40,620 nt of DNA from contig JAPDPQ010000041.1 in the NCBI GenBank assembly GCA_034506395.1, forward strand, positions 1 through 40,620. Direction: 5' to 3'. Shown piece after piece: positions 1 to 7,404 of the stretch. The translations under genes and the position numbers were made by a program. The DNA is from a candidate division KSB1 bacterium. Lineage in GTDB: Bacteria > Zhuqueibacterota > Zhuqueibacteria > Thermofontimicrobiales > Thermofontimicrobiaceae. Each line of letters starts with the position of its first letter. Positions within the stretch are counted from its first letter, which is position 1. The notes under the pieces are model-generated. The model was not told the origin of the DNA. It saw only the letters and a program-made list of their open reading frames with translations, and searched no databases.

Positions 1-849
1 ATCTATTTGACCAAGGGCAAATGCGGCGCCTGCCAGAAAGCCTGCATCAAAGGCGCTATCGACTACACCCAGAAAGATCAGATGCTGGAGATCGAGGTCG
101 GCGCCATCATTCTGGCAACGGGGTTGGACGTGTTCGATCCCACGCCATTGACCCATTACGGCTATCGCAAATTCAAGAACGTGATCACGGGGCTGGAATA
201 CGAGCGGCTGATTAATGCCACTGGCCCGACGGGCGGACATCTGTACCGCCGCTCAGATGGGCAATTAGCGCACAAAGTGGCGTACGTCCAGTGCGTGGGC
301 TCACGGGATTTCAATTATTGCAATTACTGCTCCAGCGTTTGCTGCATGTACGCTATTAAAGACGCCATGCTGGGACGAGAGCACGATCCCGATTCCGATT
401 CCTATATTTTCCACACCGATTTTCGCAACGTGGGCAAGTGGTTTCAGAAATACGAGATTCGGGGCAAAGAGGAATACGGCATCAATTACATCCGAGGCCG
501 AGTGGCGGAAATAACCGAGGACGCCAATCAGAATCCCATTGTGTGGTATGAGGACACTGAAACCCGTGAGGTGAAAAATTTGACCGTTGATCTGGTGGTT
601 CTCTCCACAGCCGCCATGCCTGCCAAAGGCTCGGATCAATTGGCGAAAAAATTGGGCGTGAAATTGAACGAGCATGGTTTTGTTCAGACAGGTCTTCCCT
701 TCCCGAACGATACCAATGTGCCTGGGATTTTTGCCTGTGGGTTCTGCCTTGGTCCAGCGGATATTCCCGAATCGGTGGCGCAGGCGAGTGCCGCAGCGAA
801 TCGGGCTGCGGAGGTAGTATTTTTGGAGCAGGTGGGGAGGAGGGCGTGA
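1..849 (+). CDS. hdrA: HdrA-like flavoprotein, C-terminal part (5' end outside window)
   Basis: The frame is open from base 1, so this is the C-terminal part of a longer protein. It begins in a second 4Fe-4S motif (LTKGKCGACQKAC, then GAIDY), which in HdrA proteins belongs to the ferredoxin domain inserted in the thioredoxin-reductase-like FAD fold. The hallmark CVGSRD followed by YCSSVCC comes next, then the closing FAD-domain motif with PGIFACGF. HdrA proteins are FAD/FeS electron-transfer, often bifurcating, subunits of cytoplasmic heterodisulfide-reductase-type complexes. Downstream lie HicBA genes, then a second HdrA-like gene and MvhD, so the three Hdr genes probably form one complex although insertions separate them. 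The first 340 residues of the protein at 10744 are a paralogue. The family call is firm; partners and substrate are inferred. Confidence 0.9.
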   Translation: MYLTKGKCGACQKACIKGAIDYTQKDQMLEIEVGAIILATGLDVFDPTPLTHYGYRKFKNVITGLEYERLINATGPTGGHLYRRSDGQLAHKVAYVQCVGSRDFNYCNYCSSVCCMYAIKDAMLGREHDPDSDSYIFHTDFRNVGKWFQKYEIRGKEEYGINYIRGRVAEITEDANQNPIVWYEDTETREVKNLTVDLVVLSTAAMPAKGSDQLAKKLGVKLNEHGFVQTGLPFPNDTNVPGIFACGFCLGPADIPESVAQASAAANRAAEVVFLEQVGRRA

Positions 850-885
850 AGTAGATTTTTGAAGTACCATTGAGGAGCAACAAAA

Positions 886-906
886 ATGGCAAAACAATAC
901 GCCTGA
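886..906 (+). other. Abortive reading frame with strong ribosome binding site
   Basis: A good Shine-Dalgarno (GAGGAG, 872-877) sits 8 bases before an ATG that opens only six codons (MAKQYA) before TGA. The frame ends exactly where a tandem hairpin element begins (901). This looks like the 5' end of a gene of the Hdr operon cut by an insertion, but a chance arrangement is possible. Confidence 0.3.
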
Positions 907-952
907 CGGTGAATCGTCAGGCTCAAACATGAAAGAATGCTAAAGCATTCTT
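901..952. repeat. Tandem hairpin element (possible REP/IS200-IS605-type remnant)
   Basis: Two perfect hairpins lie 10 bases apart. GCCTGACG (901-908) pairs with CGTCAGGC (915-922) around a 6-base loop. AAGAATGCT (933-941) pairs with AGCATTCTT (944-952) around a 2-base loop. No T-run follows, so they do not look like a simple terminator. Twin hairpins of this kind occur in REP elements and at ends of IS200/IS605-type elements; that assignment is a guess. Confidence 0.45.
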
Positions 953-1036
953 CAGAGCGCTTGCATTTCTTAGCTGATATTCGGTCATCAAAAATTTTAT
1001 ATTTCAGTTTTTTCAAATAAGCAAAGAGGTTTTTCA

Positions 1037-1213
1037 ATGAATAACTACACAGCGATAATTGTCAAAAGCGGCAAATGGTACGCAGGTTTTGTGAAAGAGG
1101 TACCAGGAGCCCATTCACAAGGAAAGACAATCGAAGAAGTAAAAGAGAATTTGAAAGAAGCAGTCAAATTGGTCATAGAATCGAATGGTCAATATAACAT
1201 TCATCTTTATTGA
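1037..1213 (+). CDS. HicB-like (UPF0150) small protein
   Basis: This 58-residue ORF starts with ATG behind AGAGGT. It matches the HicB-type fold pattern: an N-terminal strand (YTAIIVKSG), then W-YAGFVKEVPGA, then a G-TIEEVKENLKEAV helix. HicB proteins neutralise HicA mRNA interferases through this partial RNase-H-like domain, and many also have a C-terminal DNA-binding segment. This protein ends after the core domain, so it has no DNA-binding tail. No HicA follows it directly; a second hicB with its hicA begins 50 bases downstream. It may be an orphan antitoxin or the antitoxin remnant of an older pair. Family call likely, role inferred. Confidence 0.75.
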   Translation: MNNYTAIIVKSGKWYAGFVKEVPGAHSQGKTIEEVKENLKEAVKLVIESNGQYNIHLY

Positions 1214-1262
1214 TATTCGATTAAAAAAATAAATGTGAAGACTAATAACGGAAGACTATTCC

Positions 1263-1496
1263 ATGAAAATTTTAAATTATCGAATTTTACTTAGAAAAGA
1301 ACCTGAAGGCGGCTACACTGTCTTGGTTCCAACTTTACCAGGTTGTGTTACTTATGGGAGTACCATCGAGGAAGCGATAAAGATGGCAAAGGAAGCGATT
1401 GAGCTATATCTTGAAAGCTTGAGAGCTCATGGCGAAGATATTCCTACTGAAGAAGAAACTCTGGAATATACCTTAGCGGTGGAATCGTATGCCTAA
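1263..1496 (+). CDS. hicB: HicB-family antitoxin
   Basis: The 77-residue protein shows the HicB core: strand YRILLRKEPEGGYTV, then the signature VPTLPGCVTYGSTIEEA, then a long helix ending in a short acidic tail. HicB binds and inhibits the HicA toxin and often autoregulates the operon. Its 3' end overlaps the hicA start by 8 bases, the usual translational coupling of type II toxin-antitoxin genes, although here the antitoxin comes first. The ribosome binding site is weak (GGAAG about 10 bases upstream). The pair lies between two Hdr genes and therefore looks like an inserted maintenance module. Confidence 0.88.
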   Translation: MKILNYRILLRKEPEGGYTVLVPTLPGCVTYGSTIEEAIKMAKEAIELYLESLRAHGEDIPTEEETLEYTLAVESYA

Positions 1497-1713
1497 ATTG
1501 CCATCATTCACTTCCAAAGACATTATCCGAATACTTGAAAAGGAAGGTTTCGTGCTGGATCGGATTAAAGGTAGTCATCATATTTATTATCATCCTGAGA
1601 CGAAAAGAAGAGCGGTGATTCCCTTTCATAAAAAAGATTTGCCCAAAGGAACATTGCTCGAAATTTTAAGACAAGCGGGAATAAGTAAAGAAGACATTAA
1701 AGATTTATTATGA
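1489..1713 (+). CDS. hicA: HicA-family mRNA interferase toxin
   Basis: This 74-residue protein has the small double-stranded-RNA-binding-like HicA fold. It shows the motifs KDIIRILEKEGF, then GSHHIYYHP with the catalytic His of the G-S/T-H-H motif near residue 29, then VIPFHKKDLPKGTLLEILRQAGIS. HicA enzymes cleave mRNA independently of translation and are held inactive by HicB. It overlaps the upstream hicB by 8 bases and ends 20 bases before the next hdrA gene, which has its own ribosome binding site. The catalytic His is present and the length is normal, so the toxin is probably functional. Confidence 0.9.
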   Translation: MPKLPSFTSKDIIRILEKEGFVLDRIKGSHHIYYHPETKRRAVIPFHKKDLPKGTLLEILRQAGISKEDIKDLL

Positions 1714-1733
1714 GCTGAAATTAAGGAGTCCCC

Positions 1734-3407
1734 GTGCCAGAAATTCGTATCGGAGTATTCGTCTGTAACTGCGGCAGCAACATCGCTGGATTTTTAAAGT
1801 GCAGCGAGATCGCTGAGTACGCCAAAACGCTGCCCAACGTGGTGTTTACCAGGGAAAATCTGTTCTCCTGCTCTGAGGCGGGAGTGAAGGACATCAAAAA
1901 TGCCATTATCGAAAACAGGCTGAATCGAGTGGTGGTGGCTGCCTGCACGCCCCGAACCCATGAGCCGACGTTTCGGGCGGCATGTGAAGAAGCGGGGATG
2001 AACCCGTTCCAGTTCGAGTTTGTGAACATTCGGGAGCAATGCTCCTGGGCGCATAAGAACGAGCCTGAGCTGGCCACTCAGAAGGCAAAGGATCTGATCC
2101 GCATGGGCGTGGCTCGAGCCGCTTTGTTGGAACCGCAGCAGTCGATCGTCGCCAGCGTGGAGCCAACGGCATTGGTGATCGGCGGCGGCATCGCAGGCAT
2201 GACGGCAGCGCAATCGCTGGCGCTGCGAGGCTTTGAAGTGACGCTGGTGGAGCGAGAGGCGAATTTGGGAGGATTGGTCAATCGGCTGAACCAGATTCTG
2301 CCTGGCGATATCCCCGCCGAAAAACTGATCAGCGAAAAGATCGAAGCCATCACCTGCGATCCTCGGGTCGAGGTGATTACCAATGGAAAGCTGTTAGATG
2401 TGAGGGGCTATGTGGGAAATTATCTGGTCACGATTCAAACCCAGCAGCAGGAGACGGTGAAAAAGAAATTTGGGGTGATCATCGTGGCCACGGGGGCGAA
2501 TGTGCTCACGCCGCAGGGAATGTACAATTATAACGGCGAGTACATCATCACCCAGCTTGAATTGGAGGGGCGATTGCGAGATAAAAAATTTTCGGCGCAA
2601 AATGTGGTGATGATTCAGTGCGTTGGCTCTCGCAATCGGGAGCGGGTCTATTGTTCCCGCATCTGTTGCATGACGGCGATCAAAAATGGCATCATTATCA
2701 AGCAGCGCAATCCCAAAGCCAGGGTTCATATTTTGTATCGGGATCTGATGTGCTACGGTGTGGAGAACGAGGAATATCTGCGCCGAGCCAAGCAATTGGG
2801 GGTGCGGTTCATTAAATTTGCCGATGAAAAACCGCCAGTGGTCGATGGTCATCAAGTGCGGGTGTTCAATGACATTTTGGGCAGGGAGATGACGCTGGAT
2901 TTCGATCTGTTGGCGCTGGCGACGCCGCTCATTCCCAACGAGGGCGTCGAGGAATTATCCAAGATGTTGAAGGTGCCATTGGATGAAAATAAGTTCTTTC
3001 TGGAAGCGCACATTAAATTGCGGCCGCTGGATTTTGCCACCGATGGGATTTACGTCTGTGGCACGGCCCACTGGCCCGCCTCGACCAGCGAATCGATTCA
3101 TCAGGCGTTGGGGGCGGCTGCACGGGCGTCAATTCATCTGACCCGACGGGAAGTGGCAGTTGAGCCGATCGTCTCAATGTTGATCGATGAGGATCTGTGT
3201 CGGGGCTGTGGTTTGTGCGCCTCGGTTTGTCCCTATGGGGCGATCGAGATGGTGCAAACGGCGAAGGGGATCAAAGCGCACATGATTGCCGTGGCGTGCA
3301 AAGGCTGCGGTACCTGCGGAGCGACCTGTTACAAGCATGCCATCAAGATGAATCATTTTTCGGATGAGCAGTTGCTGGCGCAGATTCAGGTGGCGTTTGA
3401 AGAGTAG
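1734..3407 (+). CDS. hdrA: HdrA-like FAD/iron-sulfur protein (short form with C-terminal double ferredoxin)
   Basis: This 557-residue protein starts at GTG (AAGGAG 7 bases upstream). Residues 1-140 are the Cys-rich HdrA N-terminal domain (Cys11, 13, 46, 71, 103). The FAD Rossmann loop GGGIAGM is near 150-156. The hallmark CVGSR...YCSRICC is at 296-312. Two 4Fe-4S motifs lie at the C-terminus (Cys489/492/495/499 and 522/525/528/532). The ferredoxin usually inserted inside the FAD domain of methanogen HdrA is absent, as in QmoA/QmoB-type proteins; in QmoB a similar HdrA unit is fused to MvhD. It probably pairs with the HdrA at position 1 and the MvhD at 3725. The paralogous region in the protein at 10744 (residues 350-811) is joined to the first HdrA module, which supports a direct interaction. 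Intact; the electron donor is unknown. Confidence 0.9.
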   Translation: MPEIRIGVFVCNCGSNIAGFLKCSEIAEYAKTLPNVVFTRENLFSCSEAGVKDIKNAIIENRLNRVVVAACTPRTHEPTFRAACEEAGMNPFQFEFVNIREQCSWAHKNEPELATQKAKDLIRMGVARAALLEPQQSIVASVEPTALVIGGGIAGMTAAQSLALRGFEVTLVEREANLGGLVNRLNQILPGDIPAEKLISEKIEAITCDPRVEVITNGKLLDVRGYVGNYLVTIQTQQQETVKKKFGVIIVATGANVLTPQGMYNYNGEYIITQLELEGRLRDKKFSAQNVVMIQCVGSRNRERVYCSRICCMTAIKNGIIIKQRNPKARVHILYRDLMCYGVENEEYLRRAKQLGVRFIKFADEKPPVVDGHQVRVFNDILGREMTLDFDLLALATPLIPNEGVEELSKMLKVPLDENKFFLEAHIKLRPLDFATDGIYVCGTAHWPASTSESIHQALGAAARASIHLTRREVAVEPIVSMLIDEDLCRGCGLCASVCPYGAIEMVQTAKGIKAHMIAVACKGCGTCGATCYKHAIKMNHFSDEQLLAQIQVAFEE

Positions 3408-3454
3408 ATATTTTTAATTTTGTGATTGGAAAAATTATTTTTCTCCAACGGATT

Positions 3455-3504
3455 GAAACAACCCAACGGATTTTTTTTAGGGTTTTCATCCGTTGGGTTG
3501 TTTC
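3455..3504 (+). terminator. Strong inverted repeat after hdrA, terminator-like
   Basis: A perfect 17-base inverted repeat (3455-3471 with 3488-3504) has a T-rich 16-base loop. It begins about 48 bases after the hdrA stop. Only a short T stretch follows the right arm, so termination may be bidirectional or partial. It lies between hdrA and its presumed partner mvhD. Confidence 0.55.
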
Positions 3505-3560
3505 TATCAGTAGGAAATAAATTTATAATTCATGAGTTCACTCTAAAAAGGTGTAATCAT

Positions 3561-3642
3561 GTCATTCTGAGCGAAGCGAAGAATCTCTAAACTCGTTGAA
3601 AAATAGAGATTCCTCACTCCGCTTTGCTCCGTTCGGAATGAC
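3561..3642. repeat. Dispersed palindromic intergenic repeat (GTCATTCTGAGCGAAGC type)
   Basis: The left arm begins GTCATTCTGAGCGAAGC and runs to GAATCTCTA. The right arm is its imperfect reverse complement, ending TTCGGAATGAC. The arms are separated by about 11 bases. Sequences of this form are recognised as short, high-copy palindromic intergenic repeats in many unrelated bacteria. Here it separates hdrA from mvhD. Copy number in this genome cannot be judged from one window. Confidence 0.7.
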
Positions 3643-3724
3643 AAAAATAGCCTTTTTGGAGTATACTCATGCATTCGAATTCAACTTTAGTGTTTCATAA
3701 AAATTTGTAAATAAGGAAAATCTA

Positions 3725-4495
3725 ATGTCCGAAAATTTCCATCCCAACATTCTCGCTTTCTGCTGCAATTGGTGAGCATACGGGGCAGCGGACCTCGCCG
3801 GGGTTGCGAGGCTTCAGTATAGTCCCGACATCCGCATTATTCGGGTGATGTGTTCGGGACGAGTCGATCCTGTGATGATCATCGAGGGATTTCTTCACGG
3901 GGCCGATGGCGTTTTTGTCGGCGCTTGTTTGCTCGGGGAATGCCATTATTCCACGGGGAATTTCAATGCGCAGGGGAAAGTATTGCTCAGCCAGAAAGTG
4001 TTGAAGCATGCGGGCATCACTCCTGAGCGACTGGTGTTGCGATTTATGTCCAGCGCCGAAGGGGGCAAGTTTGTCTCGTTCGTGACCGAATTTCAGAATC
4101 GCATCCGCAGCCTGGGGAAATTGGGGGCGAGTGAAAATATTCCCAGCGACGAATTAAAACTGAAACTCACAGCCGCTCGCCATGCGGTAGCGGGCAAAAA
4201 GCTCCGCTGGGTGGCGGGCAAACGGGTGGAGTTCATCGAAAAGGGCAATCTTTACGGCGAACGATTCACCGAGCATGAGATCCATCGTCTCTTCGAAGAA
4301 GTGGTGATGGACGAATTGGCCATTCAGGAGATCAAGCTGCGGGCGAAAGACAAGCCCGTGAGTGTGAGACATCTGGCGCAGCAATTGAATCTGCCACCTA
4401 AACGGGTGTTGCGACAGTTGGTGGATATGCGGCGGATGGGGCTGGTAAAAATTGCCGGGATCGAGGATCGGGCGCCATTGTGGGTGGTATGTTAA
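3725..4495 (+). CDS. mvhD: MvhD/VhuD-type iron-sulfur subunit, selenocysteine-containing (UGA at 3773-3775)
   Basis: From ATG 3725 (AAGGA upstream) the frame reads MSENFHPNILAFCCNW, then TGA as codon 17, then AYGAADLAG and on to a stop at 4493-4495. In MvhD homologues the CCNW motif is followed by Cys, so UGA stands exactly at a conserved cysteine. Conservation continues on both sides (RIIRVMCSGRVDP, GADGVFVGACLLGECHYSTGN), which argues against a chance upstream frame. A hairpin follows the UGA at SECIS distance. Sec-containing VhuD is known in methanogens. MvhD carries a [2Fe-2S] cluster and passes electrons to HdrA. The 256-residue chain exceeds the usual size of about 140 because of a C-terminal extension ending in a winged-helix-like segment (VSVRHLAQQLNLPPKRVL). 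Automated callers would start at the internal Met at 3845 and lose the metal-binding N-terminus. The alternative is a nonsense mutation. Confidence 0.85.
3773..3820 (+). promoter_or_regulatory. Candidate bacterial SECIS element with Sec codon
   Basis: The UGA (3773-3775) is followed after 17 bases by stem CCTCG (3793-3797) pairing with CGAGG (3807-3811), closed by a 9-base loop CCGGGGTTG that carries a G run. ATAC (3778-3781) can pair with GTAT (3817-3820) as a lower stem across an internal loop. Bacterial SECIS hairpins bound by SelB lie in this window downstream of the UGA and expose G residues in the apical loop. The fold was made by eye; no energy was computed. Confidence 0.65.
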
Positions 4496-4585
4496 ATAAA
4501 AAAACAAAAAATTAGATATTATTATCTTGAGTACTTTTGATTCTTGTAGCTATTTTGCTGTTTTAAATTGAAGCGAGGATCTTTA

Positions 4586-4822
4586 ATGCAAGATAGGTTG
4601 ATTATATCAGATCCGAAGGTGATGATGGGCAAACCAGTCATCGCTGGTACTCGCATCACGGTTGAACTCATCCTGGAGAAATTGGCAGCGGGGGAAACGA
4701 TTGAGCAGATCCTAAATGCTCACCCAAGATTGACCGTGGATGCGATTCGTGCTGCTTTGAAATTTGCGGCTGAAGCACTGCGGTCCGATGTTGTATATCC
4801 GGTAGTTGAGAGCGCAGCATGA
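4586..4822 (+). CDS. DUF433-family antitoxin
   Basis: The 78-residue protein has the DUF433 pattern: ISDPKVMMGKPVIAGTRITVELILEKLAAGETIEQIL, then HPRLTVDAIRAALKFAAE. These are small winged-helix-like proteins found next to PIN-like toxins. ATG 4586 is preferred over the in-frame TTG at 4568 because AAGCGAGG (4571-4578) is well placed for it and family members start a few residues before the ISDP motif. It overlaps the next gene by ATGA, as in type II toxin-antitoxin operons. The antitoxin role comes from context and family. Confidence 0.85.
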   Translation: MQDRLIISDPKVMMGKPVIAGTRITVELILEKLAAGETIEQILNAHPRLTVDAIRAALKFAAEALRSDVVYPVVESAA

Positions 4823-5175
4823 ATTTCGTAGCCGATGAGAGCGTCGATCAACCAATCGTTGATCGTTTGAGACGTGATGGGCATCAAGTCTGGTCGGTCG
4901 CTGAAATGAATCCAGGCATTTCCGATGATGTAGTGCTTGACCTGGCAAACCGAGAAGGCGCACTCCTATTGACCGCAGATAAGGACTTTGGCGAGCTGGT
5001 GTTTCGACAGAGGCTGATCACATCTGGTGTCATTCTAATTCGACTGGCGGGACTTTCTGAGATAAAAAAAACAGAGACACTAGCATTCGCTATCAATAAA
5101 CATGGTGATGAGTTGCAGCAACTCTTCACAGTCATTAGTCCAGGAATTATTCGTTTCCGTCAGATCAAGAAGTGA
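4819..5175 (+). CDS. DUF5615 PIN-like toxin candidate
   Basis: The 118-residue protein opens with MNFVADESVDQPIVDRLRRDGH and has the second acidic motif LLTADKDFGELVF. These are the conserved Asp/Glu positions of the PIN-like DUF5615 (Mut7-C-like) fold, expected to coordinate a metal for RNA cleavage. The start overlaps the DUF433 gene by 4 bases, so the two are translationally coupled. DUF433-DUF5615 is a recurrent pair regarded as a toxin-antitoxin system. It is intact, with the acidic residues present. The target is unknown. Confidence 0.85.
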   Translation: MNFVADESVDQPIVDRLRRDGHQVWSVAEMNPGISDDVVLDLANREGALLLTADKDFGELVFRQRLITSGVILIRLAGLSEIKKTETLAFAINKHGDELQQLFTVISPGIIRFRQIKK

Positions 5176-5253
5176 GTCATAGCAAGAATGGCTGGTAGGG
5201 TGATCTATGATTTAGCTGCGGGACAAAAGTAAAATAACAAAGTGAGCTTAAAC

Positions 5254-5649
5254 ATGAATAAAAACCTTTTAACTCTCATATTGACTACGGCAATTGTTTT
5301 ATCATCTCGCTGCTTCTGGTCCAGCCGCTTCAAAGAGATGAAAACCGTCCGAGCCATGCCCATCGCGGCGGTCGATCTGACCAGCGTTCAGGATGGGGCG
5401 TTTAAGGGTGATTTCAGCTACGGTGGCTTTACTTATGAAGTTGCTGTGGCGGTGAGAGACCATCGGATCGAAACCATCGATATTCTGAAAAATCGGGATA
5501 CCAGACATGCCAGGCGAGCTGAGGGAGTGGTTCCGAAGGTCATTTCAGCCCAGACGGTCAATGTGGATGTCGTGACTGGGGCAACCACGACCAGCAAGGC
5601 ATTGTTGAAGGCGATTGAAAATGCGTTAAAAAAAGGGACGGCGAAGTAG
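5254..5649 (+). CDS. Exported or membrane-anchored FMN-binding domain protein
   Basis: The 131-residue protein has a hydrophobic N-terminal segment (residues 3-19, LLTLILTTAIVLSS) followed by a small FMN-binding domain. The C-terminal motif DVVTGATTTSKAL (residues 105-117) resembles the site where ApbE-type flavin transferase attaches FMN to a threonine in NqrC/RnfG-like proteins. ATG 5254 is preferred to the in-frame GTG at 5242 because it gives a normal signal-anchor. Arg precedes Cys20, so it does not fit a lipobox and a membrane anchor is more likely. It probably carries electrons on the outer face of the membrane. A link to the upstream Hdr genes is only positional. Confidence 0.8.
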   Translation: MNKNLLTLILTTAIVLSSRCFWSSRFKEMKTVRAMPIAAVDLTSVQDGAFKGDFSYGGFTYEVAVAVRDHRIETIDILKNRDTRHARRAEGVVPKVISAQTVNVDVVTGATTTSKALLKAIENALKKGTAK

Positions 5650-5738
5650 GTGATCATCAGTAATTAAACTTGTTTTTCAGGCCAGCTACTGAACTAATTT
5701 TATTATAGAACCCGATAAACTGAAGGAGGAAAAAATAT

Positions 5739-5819
5739 GTGAATGATTTGAGCGATGTGAAAAAAGAAGATGGGATTAAGCGTAATAATTTTGAATTGAC
5801 AAGTTGTGTTTATGATTGA
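5739..5819 (+). other. Possible short leader ORF upstream of malic enzyme
   Basis: A very strong Shine-Dalgarno (AAGGAGG, near 5723-5729) precedes an ATG followed at once by TGA. An overlapping GTG at 5739 opens a 26-codon frame ending at 5819. No family is recognised. It may be a leader peptide for the malic enzyme gene or chance. Confidence 0.2.
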
Positions 5820-5869
5820 GAGAAACTAAAAAAATTATCTTGAATTTTAATTTTTATGGAGAGAGAAAT

Positions 5870-7327
5870 ATGGCCAAAATCGATTTCAAATTAGAAAATT
5901 TGGAAAAAATGTTTCCACCTCATTTTACTCAAGAACAAATTGCCAAAGGACAGACCGCGTTCTTAAAAGAATTAGCATTTTATACGCATAAATTCTATGG
6001 CGGCAAAATCATGACCATACCTAAGGCGGGTTTATATAGTTTCAATTGGTTCAATGTTTGGTATACGCCTGGCGTATCGAAGATTTCAACGACGATTCGA
6101 GATAATAATGATTGTTCATTCGAACTATCCAATCGGGGCAATTATGTGGCTATTGTCACGGATTCCACTCGTGTTTTGGGCGATGGTAATTGTACGCCTC
6201 CAGGGGGATTGGGTGTGATGGAAGGCAAAGCGATGCTGATGAAATACCTGGGTGGCATTGACGCAACCGCCATCTGCATCGATAGCCGCAATGAGAAAGG
6301 CGAACACGTTCCTGAAAAAATCATCGATCTGGTAAAAATGATCCAGCCAAGCTTTGGGGCGGTGAATCTGGAAGACATTCAACAGCCGAACTGCTATAAG
6401 ATTCTGGACACACTGCGGGAAGAGTGCGAAATTCCGGTGTGGCATGACGATGCCCAGGGCACTGGCTGCGTGACGGTTGCTGGGATGATCAATGCGTTAA
6501 AGGTGGTCAATAAGAAGCTGAGCGATGTCAAAATCGTGTTCTGGGGCGCTGGTGCTTCGAACACAACGATTGCCCGATTGCTGATTCTTGACGGAGCCGA
6601 CCCGGCCAAAATGATTGTATTCGATAGCAAGGGAGCTCTCCACAAGAATCGCGAGGATATTAAGCGAGATCCCCGATTCTATCGCAAGTGGGAGTTGTGT
6701 GAGCAGACAAATCCTAAGGGCGTCACCGATATTATCGAAGCCTGCAAAGGCGCCGATGCGCTGATCGCGCTCTCGACGCCAGGCCCTGATGTAATCAAAC
6801 CAGCTTGGATTCAAGCTATGGGATCAAAGCCGATCGTCATGGCCTGCGCCAATCCAGTGCCTGAAATCTATCCGTACGCGGCCAAACAAGCTGGCGCTTA
6901 TATCGTTGCTACGGGCCGTGGGGATTTCCCAAATCAAGTCAATAATTCTTTAGGGTTCCCAGGCATTCTAAAAGGCGCATTAATTGTTCGAGCGAAGAAG
7001 GTGACCGATGAAATGGCCATTGCGGCCGCACATGCTTTGGCGGAATTTGCTGAGAAGCGCGGCATCAATCCCGACAATATTATGCCGAAAATGGATGAGC
7101 ATGAAGTATTCCCATATGAGGCCAAAGCGGTCGGAATGAAAGCCGTCGAGCAAGGGGTTGCCCGAAAAATCTTGACCGGGGACGAAATTTACCAGACGGC
7201 GAAAAGAGATATCGAAAAAGCCAGACAGATCTATCAGACGCTGATGGATAAAGAATTCATTCCTCGGCCACCAGAAGAATTGATAAGGAAGGCGTTGGAA
7301 AAGGCGATCGAAGCAGTGGAACTCTAA
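5870..7327 (+). CDS. NAD(P)-dependent malic enzyme
   Basis: The enzyme decarboxylates malate to pyruvate with reduction of NAD(P)+. The 485-residue chain shows the family landmarks in order: YTPGVSKIS near the N-terminus, DSTRVLGDGN, the metal/substrate motif VWHDDAQGTG, the Rossmann loop FWGAGASN, and CANPVPEIYP with GRGDFPNQVNN. ATG 5870 is chosen because GGAGAGAG lies just upstream; the longer in-frame TTG start at 5816 has no ribosome binding site. The length matches bacterial single-domain malic enzymes without a phosphotransacetylase tail. The cofactor cannot be fixed by eye. It stands alone with a strong terminator after it. By supplying pyruvate and reducing equivalents it could feed the neighbouring NAD(P)H-linked Hdr proteins, but this is inference. 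Confidence 0.92.
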   Translation: MAKIDFKLENLEKMFPPHFTQEQIAKGQTAFLKELAFYTHKFYGGKIMTIPKAGLYSFNWFNVWYTPGVSKISTTIRDNNDCSFELSNRGNYVAIVTDSTRVLGDGNCTPPGGLGVMEGKAMLMKYLGGIDATAICIDSRNEKGEHVPEKIIDLVKMIQPSFGAVNLEDIQQPNCYKILDTLREECEIPVWHDDAQGTGCVTVAGMINALKVVNKKLSDVKIVFWGAGASNTTIARLLILDGADPAKMIVFDSKGALHKNREDIKRDPRFYRKWELCEQTNPKGVTDIIEACKGADALIALSTPGPDVIKPAWIQAMGSKPIVMACANPVPEIYPYAAKQAGAYIVATGRGDFPNQVNNSLGFPGILKGALIVRAKKVTDEMAIAAAHALAEFAEKRGINPDNIMPKMDEHEVFPYEAKAVGMKAVEQGVARKILTGDEIYQTAKRDIEKARQIYQTLMDKEFIPRPPEELIRKALEKAIEAVEL

Positions 7328-7404
7328 GCCAGTGAAAGCTCTTTGCATTCGATACATGGCGAGCAAGCTGATCATTATGCTGCACAACTAATGTTATTTT
7401 CCCA

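Noticed and set aside
301..930. Minus-strand ORFs antisense to hdrA, and similar antisense ORFs under malic enzyme, acyl-CoA dehydrogenase and the peptidase
   Set aside because: They lie wholly or mainly within well-supported genes on the other strand and match no family.
3845..4495. Shorter MvhD gene starting at the internal ATG 3845
   Set aside because: It would lack the conserved CCNW region and has no good ribosome binding site. Conservation extends upstream across the UGA to ATG 3725.
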